Shown here piece by piece: positions 52,772 to 62,986 of a stretch of DNA of 64,000 nucleotides. The stretch covers positions 186,001 to 250,000 of the forward strand of contig NZ_JACOFZ010000005.1 of the NCBI RefSeq assembly GCF_014284155.1, read 5' to 3'. The translations under genes were made by a program, and so were the position numbers. How positions within the stretch are numbered: position 1 is the first letter of the stretch; each line of letters starts with the position of its first letter. Source of the DNA: Affinundibacterium nitidum (lineage in GTDB: Bacteria > Pseudomonadota > Gammaproteobacteria > Burkholderiales > Burkholderiaceae_D). The notes under the pieces are model-generated. The model saw only the letters and a program-made list of their open reading frames with translations. It did no database searches and was not told the origin of the DNA.

Positions 52772-55129
52772 CTAGCGTTTCAATTTTGCAAATGCGGAAG
52801 CCATCGCGTTATTCATCGGGCTCGCCACCTGCGTGTGCTGGCTTTGATTGCGATGTTGGTTGAGACGCTTGGCATCGTCGCGATCGCCACGTTGTTCAGG
52901 TTGACTGCCGGGTTGCGGTGCAGAGTCGGTCAGACGCATCGTTAATGCAATACGTTTGCGTTTTTCATCGACTTCCAATACTTTTACTTTCACGACTTGA
53001 CCCGCTTTGACAACGCTGTGTGGATCTTTGACGAAAGTATTCGACAAGGCAGAAATGTGAACCAAGCCATCTTGGTGTACGCCGATATCGACGAAGGCAC
53101 CGAAGGCTGCCACATTGGTAATCACGCCTTCCAAAATCATATCTGGACGCAGATCTTTGATCTCTTCTACGCCATCTTTAAAAGTCGCGGTTGTAAATTC
53201 AGGACGTGGATCGCGGCCTGGTTTCTCTAACTCTTTCAAGATATCAGTAATCGTTGGTACGCCAAATTTTTCGTCGGCATATTTAGCCGGAGAAATCGAT
53301 TTGAGTGCGCTACCATCACCAATAATCGACTTCACGTCCTTCTTAATGTCGGCCAAAATTTTCTCAACCAAAGGATAAGACTCGGGATGAACCGCAGACC
53401 GATCGAGTGGATTGTCACCATTCATGATGCGCAAAAAGCCTGCCGCTTGTTCGAAAGTTTTGTCACCCAGACGCGGCACTGAACGCAAATCCGCACGCGA
53501 CTTAAACATGCCTTTAGCATCACGATAATTGACGATACTTTGCGCCACACTACTCGACAAACCAGACACGCGCGCCAGTAACGGCGCAGACGCTGTGTTG
53601 ACATCGACACCAACGGCATTCACGCAATCTTCAACCACTGCGTCGAGCGAACGCGCCAATTGCGATTGACTCACATCGTGTTGATACTGACCCACGCCGA
53701 TCGATTTCGGGTCGATCTTGACCAACTCTGCCAATGGATCTTGCAAACGACGCGCGATAGAAACCGCACCGCGAATTGTTACGTCTAAATCAGGCAATTC
53801 TTTCGAAGCAAATTCAGAAGCAGAATACACTGACGCGCCAGCTTCAGACACCACAATCTTAGTTAGCTTCAATTCTGGTTTCAGCTTGATCAAGTCTTGT
53901 GCCAGTTTATCGGTTTCGCGAGAAGCCGTGCCATTGCCGATCGAGATTAAGGAAACATTATGCTTCGCTGCTAATTGAGCGAGAGTGTGCAGTGAGCCAT
54001 CCCAATCATTGCGTGGTTGATGCGGGAAGATCGTAGCGTATTCCAGAACTTTACCTGTAGCATCGACGATCGCTACTTTGACACCAGTACGCAGTCCAGG
54101 ATCTAAGCCCATCGTGGCACGCGGGCCAGCTGGTGCGGCCAGCAAGAGATCTTTCAAGTTACGCGCAAAAACATTGATCGCTTCGAGTTCTGCTTTCTCA
54201 CGTAAATTTGTCATTAATTCTGTTTCTAGATGCATGAAGACTTTCACGCGCCAAGCCCAGCGTACGGTATCGCTTAGCCATTTGTCCGCATTGCGGCCTC
54301 TGTTACTCACGCCAAAATGTGCTGCAATACGGCTCTCACAAGGATTGAGCGGTGCATCCCATTTGGGTTTCTCTTCTTCACTGTCGAGACGCAAAGTCAC
54401 AGTTAAAAATTCTTCACGGCGACCACGGAAAATCGCCAAGGCACGATGCGAAGGAATGGTGCCCAAGGTTTCGGTGTAATCAAAGTAATCAGAGAACTTC
54501 GCACCTGCATCTTCTTTGCCTTCAATGACTTTAGTTTCGACGATGCCATGGTCGAGCAAATATTCGCGAATGCTATGTAACAGGCTTGCGTCTTCGGAAA
54601 AGCGTTCCATCAAAATTTGGCGCGCACCATCGAGTGCAGCTTTGACATCGGCCACGCCTGGGTTGTCACCGTTAGCAGTAGAGAATGCAGGTTTTAAATA
54701 GGCCTCTGCGACTGTTTCTGGTACCAAATTGGGGTCTGCCAACAAGGCGTCAGCCAAAGGCTGTAAGCCGGCTTCCATGGCGATTTGCGCTTTGGTGCGG
54801 CGTTTTTGTTTGTAGGGCAGATACAAATCTTCGAGCCTAGTTTTATCTTCAGCATGCGTGACTGCATCAAGTAATTCGGGCGTCATTTTTCCTTGTTCTT
54901 CGATTGACGCAATGATCGCTTTGCGGCGATCTTCAAGCTCACGCAGATAGCGCAAACGATCTTCTAACAAACGCAATTGCGTATCATCGAGACCACCGGT
55001 CACTTCTTTACGGTAACGAGAAATAAACGGAACCGTCGCCCCTTCATCTAAGAGTTCTACCGCAGCGGCAATTTGCGCAGGTTTAGCAGCAAGTTCAAGG
55101 GCAAGTCTTTGTTCAATCGAAGGCAGCAT
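52772..55129 (-). CDS. tex: Transcription accessory protein Tex
   Basis: A 785-residue Tex protein that binds nucleic acids and influences transcription and RNA decay. In order: N-terminal helix-rich HTH region ([28 protein letters not shown]), YqgF-like nuclease fold ([17 protein letters not shown]), helix-hairpin-helix motifs ([15 protein letters not shown]), and a C-terminal S1 domain ([26 protein letters not shown]). ATG 55129 is preferred over an upstream ATG because the family starts at this point. Confidence 0.96.
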   Translation of the reverse strand: MLPSIEQRLALELAAKPAQIAAAVELLDEGATVPFISRYRKEVTGGLDDTQLRLLEDRLRYLRELEDRRKAIIASIEEQGKMTPELLDAVTHAEDKTRLEDLYLPYKQKRRTKAQIAMEAGLQPLADALLADPNLVPETVAEAYLKPAFSTANGDNPGVADVKAALDGARQILMERFSEDASLLHSIREYLLDHGIVETKVIEGKEDAGAKFSDYFDYTETLGTIPSHRALAIFRGRREEFLTVTLRLDSEEEKPKWDAPLNPCESRIAAHFGVSNRGRNADKWLSDTVRWAWRVKVFMHLETELMTNLREKAELEAINVFARNLKDLLLAAPAGPRATMGLDPGLRTGVKVAIVDATGKVLEYATIFPHQPRNDWDGSLHTLAQLAAKHNVSLISIGNGTASRETDKLAQDLIKLKPELKLTKIVVSEAGASVYSASEFASKELPDLDVTIRGAVSIARRLQDPLAELVKIDPKSIGVGQYQHDVSQSQLARSLDAVVEDCVNAVGVDVNTASAPLLARVSGLSSSVAQSIVNYRDAKGMFKSRADLRSVPRLGDKTFEQAAGFLRIMNGDNPLDRSAVHPESYPLVEKILADIKKDVKSIIGDGSALKSISPAKYADEKFGVPTITDILKELEKPGRDPRPEFTTATFKDGVEEIKDLRPDMILEGVITNVAAFGAFVDIGVHQDGLVHISALSNTFVKDPHSVVKAGQVVKVKVLEVDEKRKRIALTMRLTDSAPQPGSQPEQRGDRDDAKRLNQHRNQSQHTQVASPMNNAMASAFAKLKR

Positions 55130-55167
55130 AGGAATAAATCTAATTAACAATCAAGTTGATTTCAGTA

Positions 55168-55211
55168 TTACGCAAATGTGGCGCTCACAGCTCACGCACT
55201 TTTGCATAAAC
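55168..55211. repeat. Possible degraded relative of the MITE-like element
   Basis: TTACGCAAATGTGGCGCTCAC resembles the complement of the right end of the element at 11341-11438 (TTACGCAAAATTGCGCTCAC), and the segment ends with TTTTGCATAA, a mismatched complement of its start. It lies directly upstream of tex. The call rests on short similarity only. Confidence 0.35.
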
Positions 55212-55420
55212 CAATCATGGTTTATTTACCCTTGGCGCCATCAGCGCGAAACAAGGGACAGGGCGTGATCATACGCACTTCGTACATTTGCGCCAGTCTT
55301 GACAGACGAAAAAAGCGTGTAAATGGGACGTATTTGTGGAATCTTGTGGCCTCAAGCAACGAATGGCTCGAAGTATTAAGAAACTGTCAGTGATTTTTAT
55401 TAACTTCACTATCGACAGAA

Positions 55421-55846
55421 TTAATTTGATCGATGCTGATAGATATCTGGAACATTAATTTCCATCATGACTTCAGGTTTACCTAAGGCTTGGAAACCAA
55501 ATTTCTGATACAGGCCACGGGCGTCGCTGCTAGCAAGCAAAAACCGACGTAATCCTTGTAATTCCGGATGTGCTTTGATTGCCGCCATTAACTGACGACT
55601 CAAACCGCGACCACGGTGTTCTTTCAATACGAATACATCCATCAAATAGGCGAAAGTAGCAAAATCACTGACGACCCGGGCAAAGGCAATTTGTTGACCG
55701 TTTTCGTAGCCGCCAAAACACAGCGAATGCGCAATTGATTGCTTTACTTTTTCCAAAGGAATACCTTTTGCCCATGTACTCTCTTCAGATAGAAAACGAT
55801 GGATTAAGTTGATATCGAGTTGGCTTTGATCATTATTAATTTCCAT
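55421..55846 (-). CDS. GNAT-family N-acetyltransferase
   Basis: A 141-residue acetyltransferase with the acetyl-CoA motif VFVLKEHRGRGLSRQLMAAI and a C-terminal SSDARGLYQKFGF. The substrate is unknown. Its start overlaps the 3' end of prmC by 11 bases, so it is translationally linked to dsbB-prmC. A 270-bp gap separates it from tex. Confidence 0.88.
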   Translation of the reverse strand: MEINNDQSQLDINLIHRFLSEESTWAKGIPLEKVKQSIAHSLCFGGYENGQQIAFARVVSDFATFAYLMDVFVLKEHRGRGLSRQLMAAIKAHPELQGLRRFLLASSDARGLYQKFGFQALGKPEVMMEINVPDIYQHRSN

Positions 55847-56678
55847 GCCACCTACCTCCTGTGACTCGCCGGATGCCTGCTAAATCTTGCCAACTGCGCA
55901 CTTCCTTAAAGTTAGCATCTTTCAGTAAGGCTTGAACTTCTTCCGCTTGATGATAGCCATGTTCCATCAGGAGCCAGCCGCCGATTTCTAGAAAATCAGG
56001 GGCTCCGGTGATGATTTGGCGGTAGGCGCTGAGTCCATCAGCGTGGTCGGTCAACGCATCGATAGGTTCGAAGCGCAGATCGCCAAGGCTCAGATGTTCG
56101 TCATCTTTGACAATGTAGGGCGGGTTGCTAACGATGGTATGAAAGCGTTCAGGTGGCAGTTGTTGGTACCAATTACTTTCAAAAAAACGCACTTGCTGAT
56201 CAGGTTGACACAAATCGATGGCGTTGCGTTGCGCGATTTCTAAGGCAGCAGGACTAATGTCGGCCGCAGTCACCTTCAATTGCGTATCTTGCACGGCCAA
56301 GCTAATCGCGATGGCGCCTGATCCCGTACCTAAATCGAGTATGTTGGCGGGCCTTGGTGTGTGTTCTAAAGCGAGTTCAACTAGCAACTCAGTGTCTGGA
56401 CGTGGGATTAATACAGCGGGAGAAACAGCAAAACGTAGTCCGAAAAATTCACGCTCACCAAGCAGGTAGGCAATCGGTTGCCCATCCAGACGTGATTGAA
56501 CGAATTGGCTCAGTTGGGTTGCTTGCGCGACATTGAGTGGTGTTTCGGATTGTGTAATTAATTGCACTCGACTGTAACCGGTTACATGTTCGATCAACAT
56601 GCGTGTTTCGAGTGCGTCTAAGGGCGAATGACGTAGACAATACGCCAGTGTATCGCCTTCCTGGAAAAGCAGACTCAT
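55836..56678 (-). CDS. prmC: Peptide chain release factor N5-glutamine methyltransferase
   Basis: A 280-residue PrmC (HemK) that methylates the GGQ glutamine of release factors. N-terminal helical domain, then SAM motif ILDLGTGSGAIAISLA and the catalytic VSNPPYI. Overlaps the dsbB stop by 4 bases. The usual neighbour prfA is not visible; dsbB takes its place. Confidence 0.95.
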   Translation of the reverse strand: MSLLFQEGDTLAYCLRHSPLDALETRMLIEHVTGYSRVQLITQSETPLNVAQATQLSQFVQSRLDGQPIAYLLGEREFFGLRFAVSPAVLIPRPDTELLVELALEHTPRPANILDLGTGSGAIAISLAVQDTQLKVTAADISPAALEIAQRNAIDLCQPDQQVRFFESNWYQQLPPERFHTIVSNPPYIVKDDEHLSLGDLRFEPIDALTDHADGLSAYRQIITGAPDFLEIGGWLLMEHGYHQAEEVQALLKDANFKEVRSWQDLAGIRRVTGGRWHGN

Positions 56679-57178
56679 GGACGGATTTTGCCGAAGAACA
56701 CGCGTTCTTTTTTCTTGCTAATCAACAGTACGATTTGGGCTAGGGTGAAAACGACGAACCAAACGCAAGCCCATGCAGGAATTGATAAGCCCAAAATCGG
56801 GTCGTATGGCGTGTCGCAGAAGCCGCTTGCTTTAAACATAGATGGAAACCATTGGGCTATGAAGATGCCATTGAGTGGTGCTGTCAATGGATCTACGCCG
56901 CAAGAACCTGGTGGCTGCGTTAATACCCAAACTTGATAGCCTGAGATGCCGACGCCAATTAAACTGGCAACGATACCAAATGCCATAATGGGGCGATGTT
57001 GCTTGCTAAAAATTAAGGCAAACAGTGCGCTCAAACCGATCAACAAGAAAGCATAGCGTTGCATCACGCACAGAGGGCAGGGTAGCATATCGAGTGCGAG
57101 CTGCAAATACATCGCAAAACCAAGCAAGCCAGCGCATGCAATGACGATCAGAAAGAGGGCTGCCTTGGTACGATTCAT
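56675..57178 (-). CDS. dsbB: Disulfide bond formation protein DsbB
   Basis: A 167-residue four-helix membrane protein that reoxidises DsbA with ubiquinone. Both cysteine pairs are present: CPLC after the first helix (MLPCPLCVMQRYAF) and the periplasmic pair in GSCGVDPL and GFCDTPYDP. First gene of dsbB-prmC-GNAT. Confidence 0.94.
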   Translation of the reverse strand: MNRTKAALFLIVIACAGLLGFAMYLQLALDMLPCPLCVMQRYAFLLIGLSALFALIFSKQHRPIMAFGIVASLIGVGISGYQVWVLTQPPGSCGVDPLTAPLNGIFIAQWFPSMFKASGFCDTPYDPILGLSIPAWACVWFVVFTLAQIVLLISKKKERVFFGKIRP

Positions 57179-57387
57179 AGTAAGTCTCGGATGGGTTTGC
57201 TGAGGAAAACGCTAGGATACTAGATTTGTGAGCGAAGTTGCTACAAAACTGCAGTAAAACTTTGCCCATCTTTTTCTTCGTACCGACACGAAATCTGCGG
57301 ACATGGCAGAAATATTGGAAGCAGTCTATCATCACGTTTTTGGCAGTGTGTCACTGCGATCATTCTATTTTGCTTGAAGGAAGTCCC

Positions 57388-59466
57388 ATGAGTAGCCAAG
57401 TTGTTCGTGCCGTTTGCCCACACGATTGCCCTGATACCTGTGCTTTGTTGGTCACTGTTGAGAATGGCGTGGCAACTGAGGTGAAGGGTGATCCTGATCA
57501 TCCGACCACGGCCGGTGTCTTATGCACCAAAGTGGCGCGCTACACGGAACGTACTTATCATGCTGATCGCTTACTTTACCCTCAGAAACGGGTTGGTAAA
57601 AAGGGCGAGGGTAAGTTTGAACGTATCTCTTGGGATGAGGCGATCTCTACAATCGCCAGTCGTCTCAAAGCTATTGCAGCGAAAAATCCTTTGGCTATCC
57701 TGCCTTACAGCTATGCCGGCACCATGGGTATGGTGCAGGGTGAAAGTATGTCAGCCCGTTTTCTAAATAAGATTGGTGCTTCATTTTTGGACCGTACTAT
57801 TTGTGCATCTGCTGGTGGTACAGGTTACAAATATACTTTGGGTGACCGCATCGGTACCGACGTTGAACAAACGCAAAATGCGCGTTTGATCATTATTTGG
57901 GGCGGTAATCCTATTGCCTCGAATTTGCACTTTTGGACACGTGTGCAAGAAGCCAAGCGTAAAGGCGCGAAGATTATTGCGATCGATCCCTATCGTTCTT
58001 TGAGCGCGGAAAAATGCCATCAACATATTGCCGTATTGCCGGGAACCGATGCGGCTTTGGCCTTAGGCATGATGCATGTGTTGATCAAAGAAGATTTGTT
58101 GGATCATGATTACATCGCGCAATACACTTTGGGTTTCGAACAACTCAAACAGCGTGTTGTAGAATGGACGCCAGAGCGAGTCGCGAGCACCTGTGGTATT
58201 AGCGTAGAAGAAGTGTTGGGCTTGGCGCGTGAGTACGGTGAAGGCGCAAAGCGTGGCGAACCGAGTTTGATTCGTATGAACTATGGCGTACAACGTGTCC
58301 ATGGCGGTGGTATGGCGGTGCGTAATATTTGCTGTTTGCCAGCCCTAGTTGGTGCATGGCGTCATGCAGCAGGTGGTGCTTTGCTGTCGTCTTCTGGTGG
58401 CTTTGTCAAGAATTCGGATGCAATGGAGCGCCCTGATTTATTCCCCGCTGGTCAGGCGCAACGCACGATTAATATGAGTACGATAGGTGACGATTTGCTG
58501 CGCCCGAGTTCGCCAGAATTTGGCCCGCAAATTGAAGCGGTCATCGTCTACAACTCGAATCCGGTGGCGATCGCCCCTGATTCCGGCAAAGTCGCGCAAG
58601 GCTTCGCAAGCGAAGATTTATTCACTGTCGTACTTGAACATTTTCAAACCGATACAGCAGATTACGCCGATATCCTATTGCCAGCGACTACGCAGCTAGA
58701 GCATATCGATGTCCATGCGGCCTACGGCCATCGTTACATGATGGCGAATAATGCAGCAGTGGCGCCTATGGGCGAAGCAAAATCGAATGCAGAAATTTTC
58801 CGCTTGCTGGCGAAAGCGATCGGCTTTACTGATACTTGTTTTAATGATGACGATGACGCACTCGCGGCACAAGCATTCGACTATTCCCATGAGCGTACCA
58901 AACATACGAATTGGACTGAGTTGAAGGAAAAAGGCTGGTCTAAGCTAAATATGCCTGACGCAAGTTTTGCAAATGGTGGTTTCACGACGCCGTCGGGGAA
59001 AGTTGAGTTTTTTAGCCAGCAAATGGCCGATGATGGTTTAGATCCGTTGCCAACCTATATACCGCCTTATGAATCCGTGGTCAGTAATCCGCAATTAGGT
59101 CAGCGTTACCCATTAGCGATGATTTCACCACCTGCGCGTAACTTCTTGAATTCCACCTTCGTTAACGTCAAGAGTTTGCGCGATACAGAAGGCGAGCCAC
59201 ATCTTGACCTGCACCCTGAAGATGCCGCACAGCGGGGGGTCGCTAGTGGCGATATGGTCCGCATCTACAATGATCGTGGCAGCTTTGTGGCTAAGGCTCG
59301 AGTGACCGATAAAGCGCGACGCGGCTTGGTTGTTGGCCTATCGATTTGGTGGAAGAAATTTGCCTCTGACTTGAAAAATGCGAATGAAGTGACGAGCCAA
59401 CAACTGACTGATATGGGTGGCGGTCCGACGTTTTATGATGTGCTAGTGCAGGTCGAAAAAGCCTGA
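57388..59466 (+). CDS. Molybdopterin-dependent oxidoreductase with N-terminal [4Fe-4S] site
   Basis: A 692-residue protein of the DMSO-reductase superfamily. The cluster ligands are C10, C14, C18 and C46 (CPHDCPDTC, then GVLCTK), matching CX3CX3CX27C. Molybdopterin-binding segments follow (LIIWGGNPIASNLHFW, IAIDPYRS, VVYNSNPVAIAPDSG-like) and the C-terminal domain begins near GQRYPLAMISPPARNFLNSTF. No signal peptide, so it is cytoplasmic; no partner subunits are encoded nearby. Substrate unknown. ATG 57388 is supported by GAAGGAAG upstream. Confidence 0.88.
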   Translation: MSSQVVRAVCPHDCPDTCALLVTVENGVATEVKGDPDHPTTAGVLCTKVARYTERTYHADRLLYPQKRVGKKGEGKFERISWDEAISTIASRLKAIAAKNPLAILPYSYAGTMGMVQGESMSARFLNKIGASFLDRTICASAGGTGYKYTLGDRIGTDVEQTQNARLIIIWGGNPIASNLHFWTRVQEAKRKGAKIIAIDPYRSLSAEKCHQHIAVLPGTDAALALGMMHVLIKEDLLDHDYIAQYTLGFEQLKQRVVEWTPERVASTCGISVEEVLGLAREYGEGAKRGEPSLIRMNYGVQRVHGGGMAVRNICCLPALVGAWRHAAGGALLSSSGGFVKNSDAMERPDLFPAGQAQRTINMSTIGDDLLRPSSPEFGPQIEAVIVYNSNPVAIAPDSGKVAQGFASEDLFTVVLEHFQTDTADYADILLPATTQLEHIDVHAAYGHRYMMANNAAVAPMGEAKSNAEIFRLLAKAIGFTDTCFNDDDDALAAQAFDYSHERTKHTNWTELKEKGWSKLNMPDASFANGGFTTPSGKVEFFSQQMADDGLDPLPTYIPPYESVVSNPQLGQRYPLAMISPPARNFLNSTFVNVKSLRDTEGEPHLDLHPEDAAQRGVASGDMVRIYNDRGSFVAKARVTDKARRGLVVGLSIWWKKFASDLKNANEVTSQQLTDMGGGPTFYDVLVQVEKA

Positions 59467-59742
59467 TTTTGAGCGTTTAGAAGGTTTGCGATAGGTGAGA
59501 AAGATATGCTGCATCGCAATATCTTCTAGAAGACTTGCTCAGTTCCATCGGTAAAACTGCGGCTATTTCGCACGGGGAATAGTCAGATGCAAGCGCTTCG
59601 TGTATCTTAGCGTGAATAGAAGCCAGTATGGCGTGTGCGCAAATGGGGAAATTGTGCGCTCCACTCAACCAATACTGCCAATAGAACCGAGCGTCGAGCA
59701 CATCGCGCAAAAGATCACATTCAAACAATACGGAGACACAAT
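59467..59742. other. Intergenic region before fadD
   Basis: A 276-bp spacer. A short hairpin (AAGATAT..ATATCTT, 59508-59528 region) and the 12-bp palindrome TCTTCTAGAAGA follow the oxidoreductase stop. CGGAGA nine bases before the fadD start is its ribosome-binding site. No gene is supported. Confidence 0.4.
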
Positions 59743-61431
59743 ATGGCAACAGATAAATTCTGGCTGAAATCATACCCAGCGGGCGTTCCAGCAGAAATCG
59801 ACGTCACGCAATATAAATCGCTAGTCCATCTATTAGAAGAAGCGTTTAAAAAGTTTGCCGATCGTAATGCATACGTGTGTATGGATAAGTTTATGACTTA
59901 TCGCGAGCTCGATGCGATGTCGAGTAAGGTGGCAGCATGGTTGCAAAGCCGTGGGTTAAAACCAGGCGCGCGCGTTGCCATTATGATGCCAAACGTGTTG
60001 CAATATCCAGTTGCACTCGCGGCGATTTTACGCGCAGGTTATGTGGTGGTGAATGTCAATCCACTGTACACACCGCGTGAGTTGGAACATCAATTAAAAG
60101 ACTCTGGCGCTGAAGCGATTTTCATCCTTGAAAATTTCGCGACTACTTTGGAAAAAGTGATTGCACATACAGACGTCAAACATGTTGTAGTTGCTTCCAT
60201 GGGCGAGTTGCTCGGTGGCCTCAAAGGCATGATCGTGAATTTGGTCGTGCGTCATGTGAAAAAATTGGTGCCAGCATTCTCTTTGCCAGGTTCATTCACG
60301 TTCAAACAAGTGTTGTCTCAGGCCGGAAGCATGTCTTTCCAACCGCGTGAAATGAAACTCGACGATATCGCTTTCTTGCAATACACAGGTGGTACAACAG
60401 GTGTATCGAAGGGTGCGACTTTGAGTCATCGCAATGTGGTCGCCAATGTTTTGCAAAATCATGCTTGGTTGAAGCCAACTATGGATTCACACAAAGATAC
60501 TGAACAATTGGTTTTCGTGTGTGCTTTGCCGCTTTATCACATTTTCGCTCTGACAGTCTGCGCGATGGTGGGTACACGTATCGGTGGCTTGAATCTTTTG
60601 ATTCCCAATCCACGTGATATTCCAGGCTTCGTCAAAGAACTTTCGAAATACAAAGTCAATGTATTCCCTGCTGTGAATACCTTGTACAACGCGATATTGA
60701 ATAACCCTGATTTTGCTAAAACTGATTTCTCAGGCTACATCGTTTGTACTGGCGGTGGTATGGCGGTGCAAAAAGCGGTCGCAGATAAGTGGAAAGCTGT
60801 TACAGGTTGCGCGATCGCTGAAGGTTATGGCTTGTCCGAGACTTCTCCTGTTGCGACAGCAAATCACGCAGATGCGACAGAGTTCACTGGCATGATTGGT
60901 TTGCCTATTCCATCGACAGAAATTGCGATCTTGGATGATGATGGTAATCCAGTTCCATTGGGTGAGTCTGGTGAAATCGCTATTCGCGGCCCGCAAGTGA
61001 TGCTCGGTTATTGGAATCGTCCAGATGAAACCGCAAAAGTAATGACGCCTGATGGCTTCTTCAAATCAGGAGACGTTGGTGTCATGGACGAGCGCGGTTT
61101 CACGAAGATTGTCGATCGTAAGAAAGACATGATCTTGGTTTCTGGCTTTAATGTATATCCAACTGAAATCGAAGGCGTGGTCGCTGGACACCCAGGCGTG
61201 CTCGAATGTGCATGTATTGGTGTGCCTGACGAACATTCTGGAGAAGCTGTAAAACTCTATGTGGTCCGCAAAGATCCTTCTTTGACCAAAGAAGAATTGA
61301 TGAACTTCTGTAAGGAAGAATTCACAGGCTACAAAAAACCGAAGTATATTGAATTCCGCACAGAATTACCGAAAACGAATGTCGGTAAAATCTTGCGTCG
61401 TGTACTGCGCGACGAAAAACCAGCTGCATAA
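59743..61431 (+). CDS. fadD: Long-chain acyl-CoA synthetase
   Basis: A 562-residue AMP-forming acyl-CoA ligase that activates long-chain fatty acids. Motifs: LQYTGGTTGVSKGATLSH (P-loop), AEGYGLSETSPV, the YWNRPDETAKVMTPDGFFKSGD adenylate region, and KILRRVLRDE with the C-terminal catalytic lysine. The ATG at 59743 is preferred because the upstream frame has no homologous look. Ends before a strong terminator. Confidence 0.95.
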   Translation: MATDKFWLKSYPAGVPAEIDVTQYKSLVHLLEEAFKKFADRNAYVCMDKFMTYRELDAMSSKVAAWLQSRGLKPGARVAIMMPNVLQYPVALAAILRAGYVVVNVNPLYTPRELEHQLKDSGAEAIFILENFATTLEKVIAHTDVKHVVVASMGELLGGLKGMIVNLVVRHVKKLVPAFSLPGSFTFKQVLSQAGSMSFQPREMKLDDIAFLQYTGGTTGVSKGATLSHRNVVANVLQNHAWLKPTMDSHKDTEQLVFVCALPLYHIFALTVCAMVGTRIGGLNLLIPNPRDIPGFVKELSKYKVNVFPAVNTLYNAILNNPDFAKTDFSGYIVCTGGGMAVQKAVADKWKAVTGCAIAEGYGLSETSPVATANHADATEFTGMIGLPIPSTEIAILDDDGNPVPLGESGEIAIRGPQVMLGYWNRPDETAKVMTPDGFFKSGDVGVMDERGFTKIVDRKKDMILVSGFNVYPTEIEGVVAGHPGVLECACIGVPDEHSGEAVKLYVVRKDPSLTKEELMNFCKEEFTGYKKPKYIEFRTELPKTNVGKILRRVLRDEKPAA

Positions 61432-61450
61432 TTTGATTGAGTTTGGGAAT

Positions 61451-61480
61451 AAAAAAAGAAGGCTTCGGCCTTCTTTTTTT
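61451..61480. terminator. Strong intrinsic terminator after fadD
   Basis: AAAAAAAGAAGGC-TTCG-GCCTTCTTTTTTT: a 13-bp perfect stem with a TTCG tetraloop, symmetric A/T tracts, located between fadD and the convergent solute-binding protein gene, so it can serve both strands. Confidence 0.96.
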
Positions 61481-61520
61481 ATGGGTGCGCGCCTGTCATT
61501 GAAGGCCTTGGAATTATAAT

Positions 61521-62258
61521 TTATTCGATCGCGTATTTCTTTTGTAGTCGAAGGAAGCTCTTATCTTTCTTCATTTCTTCCAAAGCATCGTTCCAGCGGC
61601 TCACAACGCTTTTGTTGGTGTCTTTCGAAACAGCAATGTACAACTGACTATCAAATAAATGGTAGACCATCTTCACGTCGGATAATTGATAACCCGCTGA
61701 CTTCGCGAGACTAGCCACGCCCATTTTCGAATCAGCGTAGGCACTTATGCGACCTATCATCAGTTTTTTGAAACTGGAAATATTTGAATTGGCACGGTCG
61801 AGATTGTTAAAGCCGAGACGTGTTAAGGTCTGGTCTCGAATATCGTTGCGATAAACGCCAATCAAGCCAATACTTCTAGCATCGTCGAGACTATCGATTT
61901 TGATATCGGAATTTGCTTTGGCATACAGGCCATAGGAAATCGAGGAAATCGGGCCTATCCATTGATACTGGGATTCACGTTCCGGCGTGCGGGCCATGGT
62001 GAACAGCATGGTATTGGGGTTGCGGCTGAGCATTTCGATCCCACGCGACCATGGTACGACTTGAATGGAGGCATTGCTGCCAACGCGTTTTTGAATTTCT
62101 TCGACGATCTCAACCGTGAAACCGGTTAATTTCCCCTGTGCATTGTAGAACTGCAGCGGCTTATCTTCTTCACAATACAAAGAAAGTTCCTGCGCATGCA
62201 CAACTCCCCCAAGTAAGGAGAAAGCGAGCGCGGCGAGCAACTTTGTTGAAGTTTGCAT
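61521..62258 (-). CDS. Periplasmic amino-acid-type solute-binding protein (family 3), orphan
   Basis: A 245-residue exported SBP_bac_3 protein with a signal peptide ending near VVHAQ. Blocks: PLQFYNAQGKLTGFTVEIVEEIQKRVG, VPWSRGIEMLSRNPNTMLFTMARTPERESQYQWIGP and YHLFDSQLYIAVSKDTN. It lacks transporter partners. It shares layout and key motifs with the protein at 16815-17600, so the two may be distant paralogues. Ligand unknown. Confidence 0.82.
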   Translation of the reverse strand: MQTSTKLLAALAFSLLGGVVHAQELSLYCEEDKPLQFYNAQGKLTGFTVEIVEEIQKRVGSNASIQVVPWSRGIEMLSRNPNTMLFTMARTPERESQYQWIGPISSISYGLYAKANSDIKIDSLDDARSIGLIGVYRNDIRDQTLTRLGFNNLDRANSNISSFKKLMIGRISAYADSKMGVASLAKSAGYQLSDVKMVYHLFDSQLYIAVSKDTNKSVVSRWNDALEEMKKDKSFLRLQKKYAIE

Positions 62259-62382
62259 ACGTTATCGAGAAAAAGCTTTGCAGTGAAAAACTGCTAAAAG
62301 TTTTTAAAATGCTATTTCATTAGTTATCAGAATAGCGCAGGAATGCCGGTCATGCGCAAAAATACCTTGAAATGATGCGTGA

Positions 62383-62796
62383 TTAAGACGCAATACTTTC
62401 CAAAGGTGGTATTTGACGTGGTTTGCGGCTGCTATCAGTAGCGACGTAGGTGAGTGTTGCTTCCGTCACTTTGACCGTATCCGCTTGTAAGCGGTTTCGT
62501 TCAGCATATACCTCGACGTAGACGGTGATGGAGGTATTGCCGACTTTGACCACCTCAGCATAGAACGACAACAGGTCGCCGACAAACACTGGTTGCTTGA
62601 ACAAAAATGAATTGACTGCGATGGTCGCCACGCGGCCGTTGGCCCTACGAGCTGCAGGTATGGCACCAGCAATATCGACCTGAGCCATAATCCAGCCACC
62701 AAAGACGTCGCCGTGAATATTGGCATCCGAAGGCATAGGCATCACGCGTAAGGTTGGCATGCCTGCAGGTAAAGCGTTATTGGTTGGGTTTGTCAT
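62383..62796 (-). CDS. Acyl-CoA thioesterase, YciA-like hotdog protein
   Basis: A 137-residue hotdog-fold thioesterase: RVMPMPSDANIHGDVFGGWIMAQVDIAGAI holds the conserved N-xx-H-xx-G-x2-GG catalytic region, followed by VNSFLFKQPVFVGDLLSFYAEV. It hydrolyses acyl-CoA esters. GAGGG precedes the ATG. Divergent from the ABC exporter gene at 62987. Confidence 0.92.
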   Translation of the reverse strand: MTNPTNNALPAGMPTLRVMPMPSDANIHGDVFGGWIMAQVDIAGAIPAARRANGRVATIAVNSFLFKQPVFVGDLLSFYAEVVKVGNTSITVYVEVYAERNRLQADTVKVTEATLTYVATDSSRKPRQIPPLESIAS

Positions 62797-62986
62797 AGGG
62801 CCCTCGATAAAAGTTTAAAATACGCGCTGTCAGAGTATGATGCCAATGGTGCCGAAGAGAACTAGATCAGCTTGTTTCACATCGACGCATTGTGTTTGCG
62901 ATCAGCAATTCAACGATAGCTGCATTCATGATATTGCCGCAAATAAACTAAATCATATAGCAAATTTCTTTTTTATATCGGGTTCC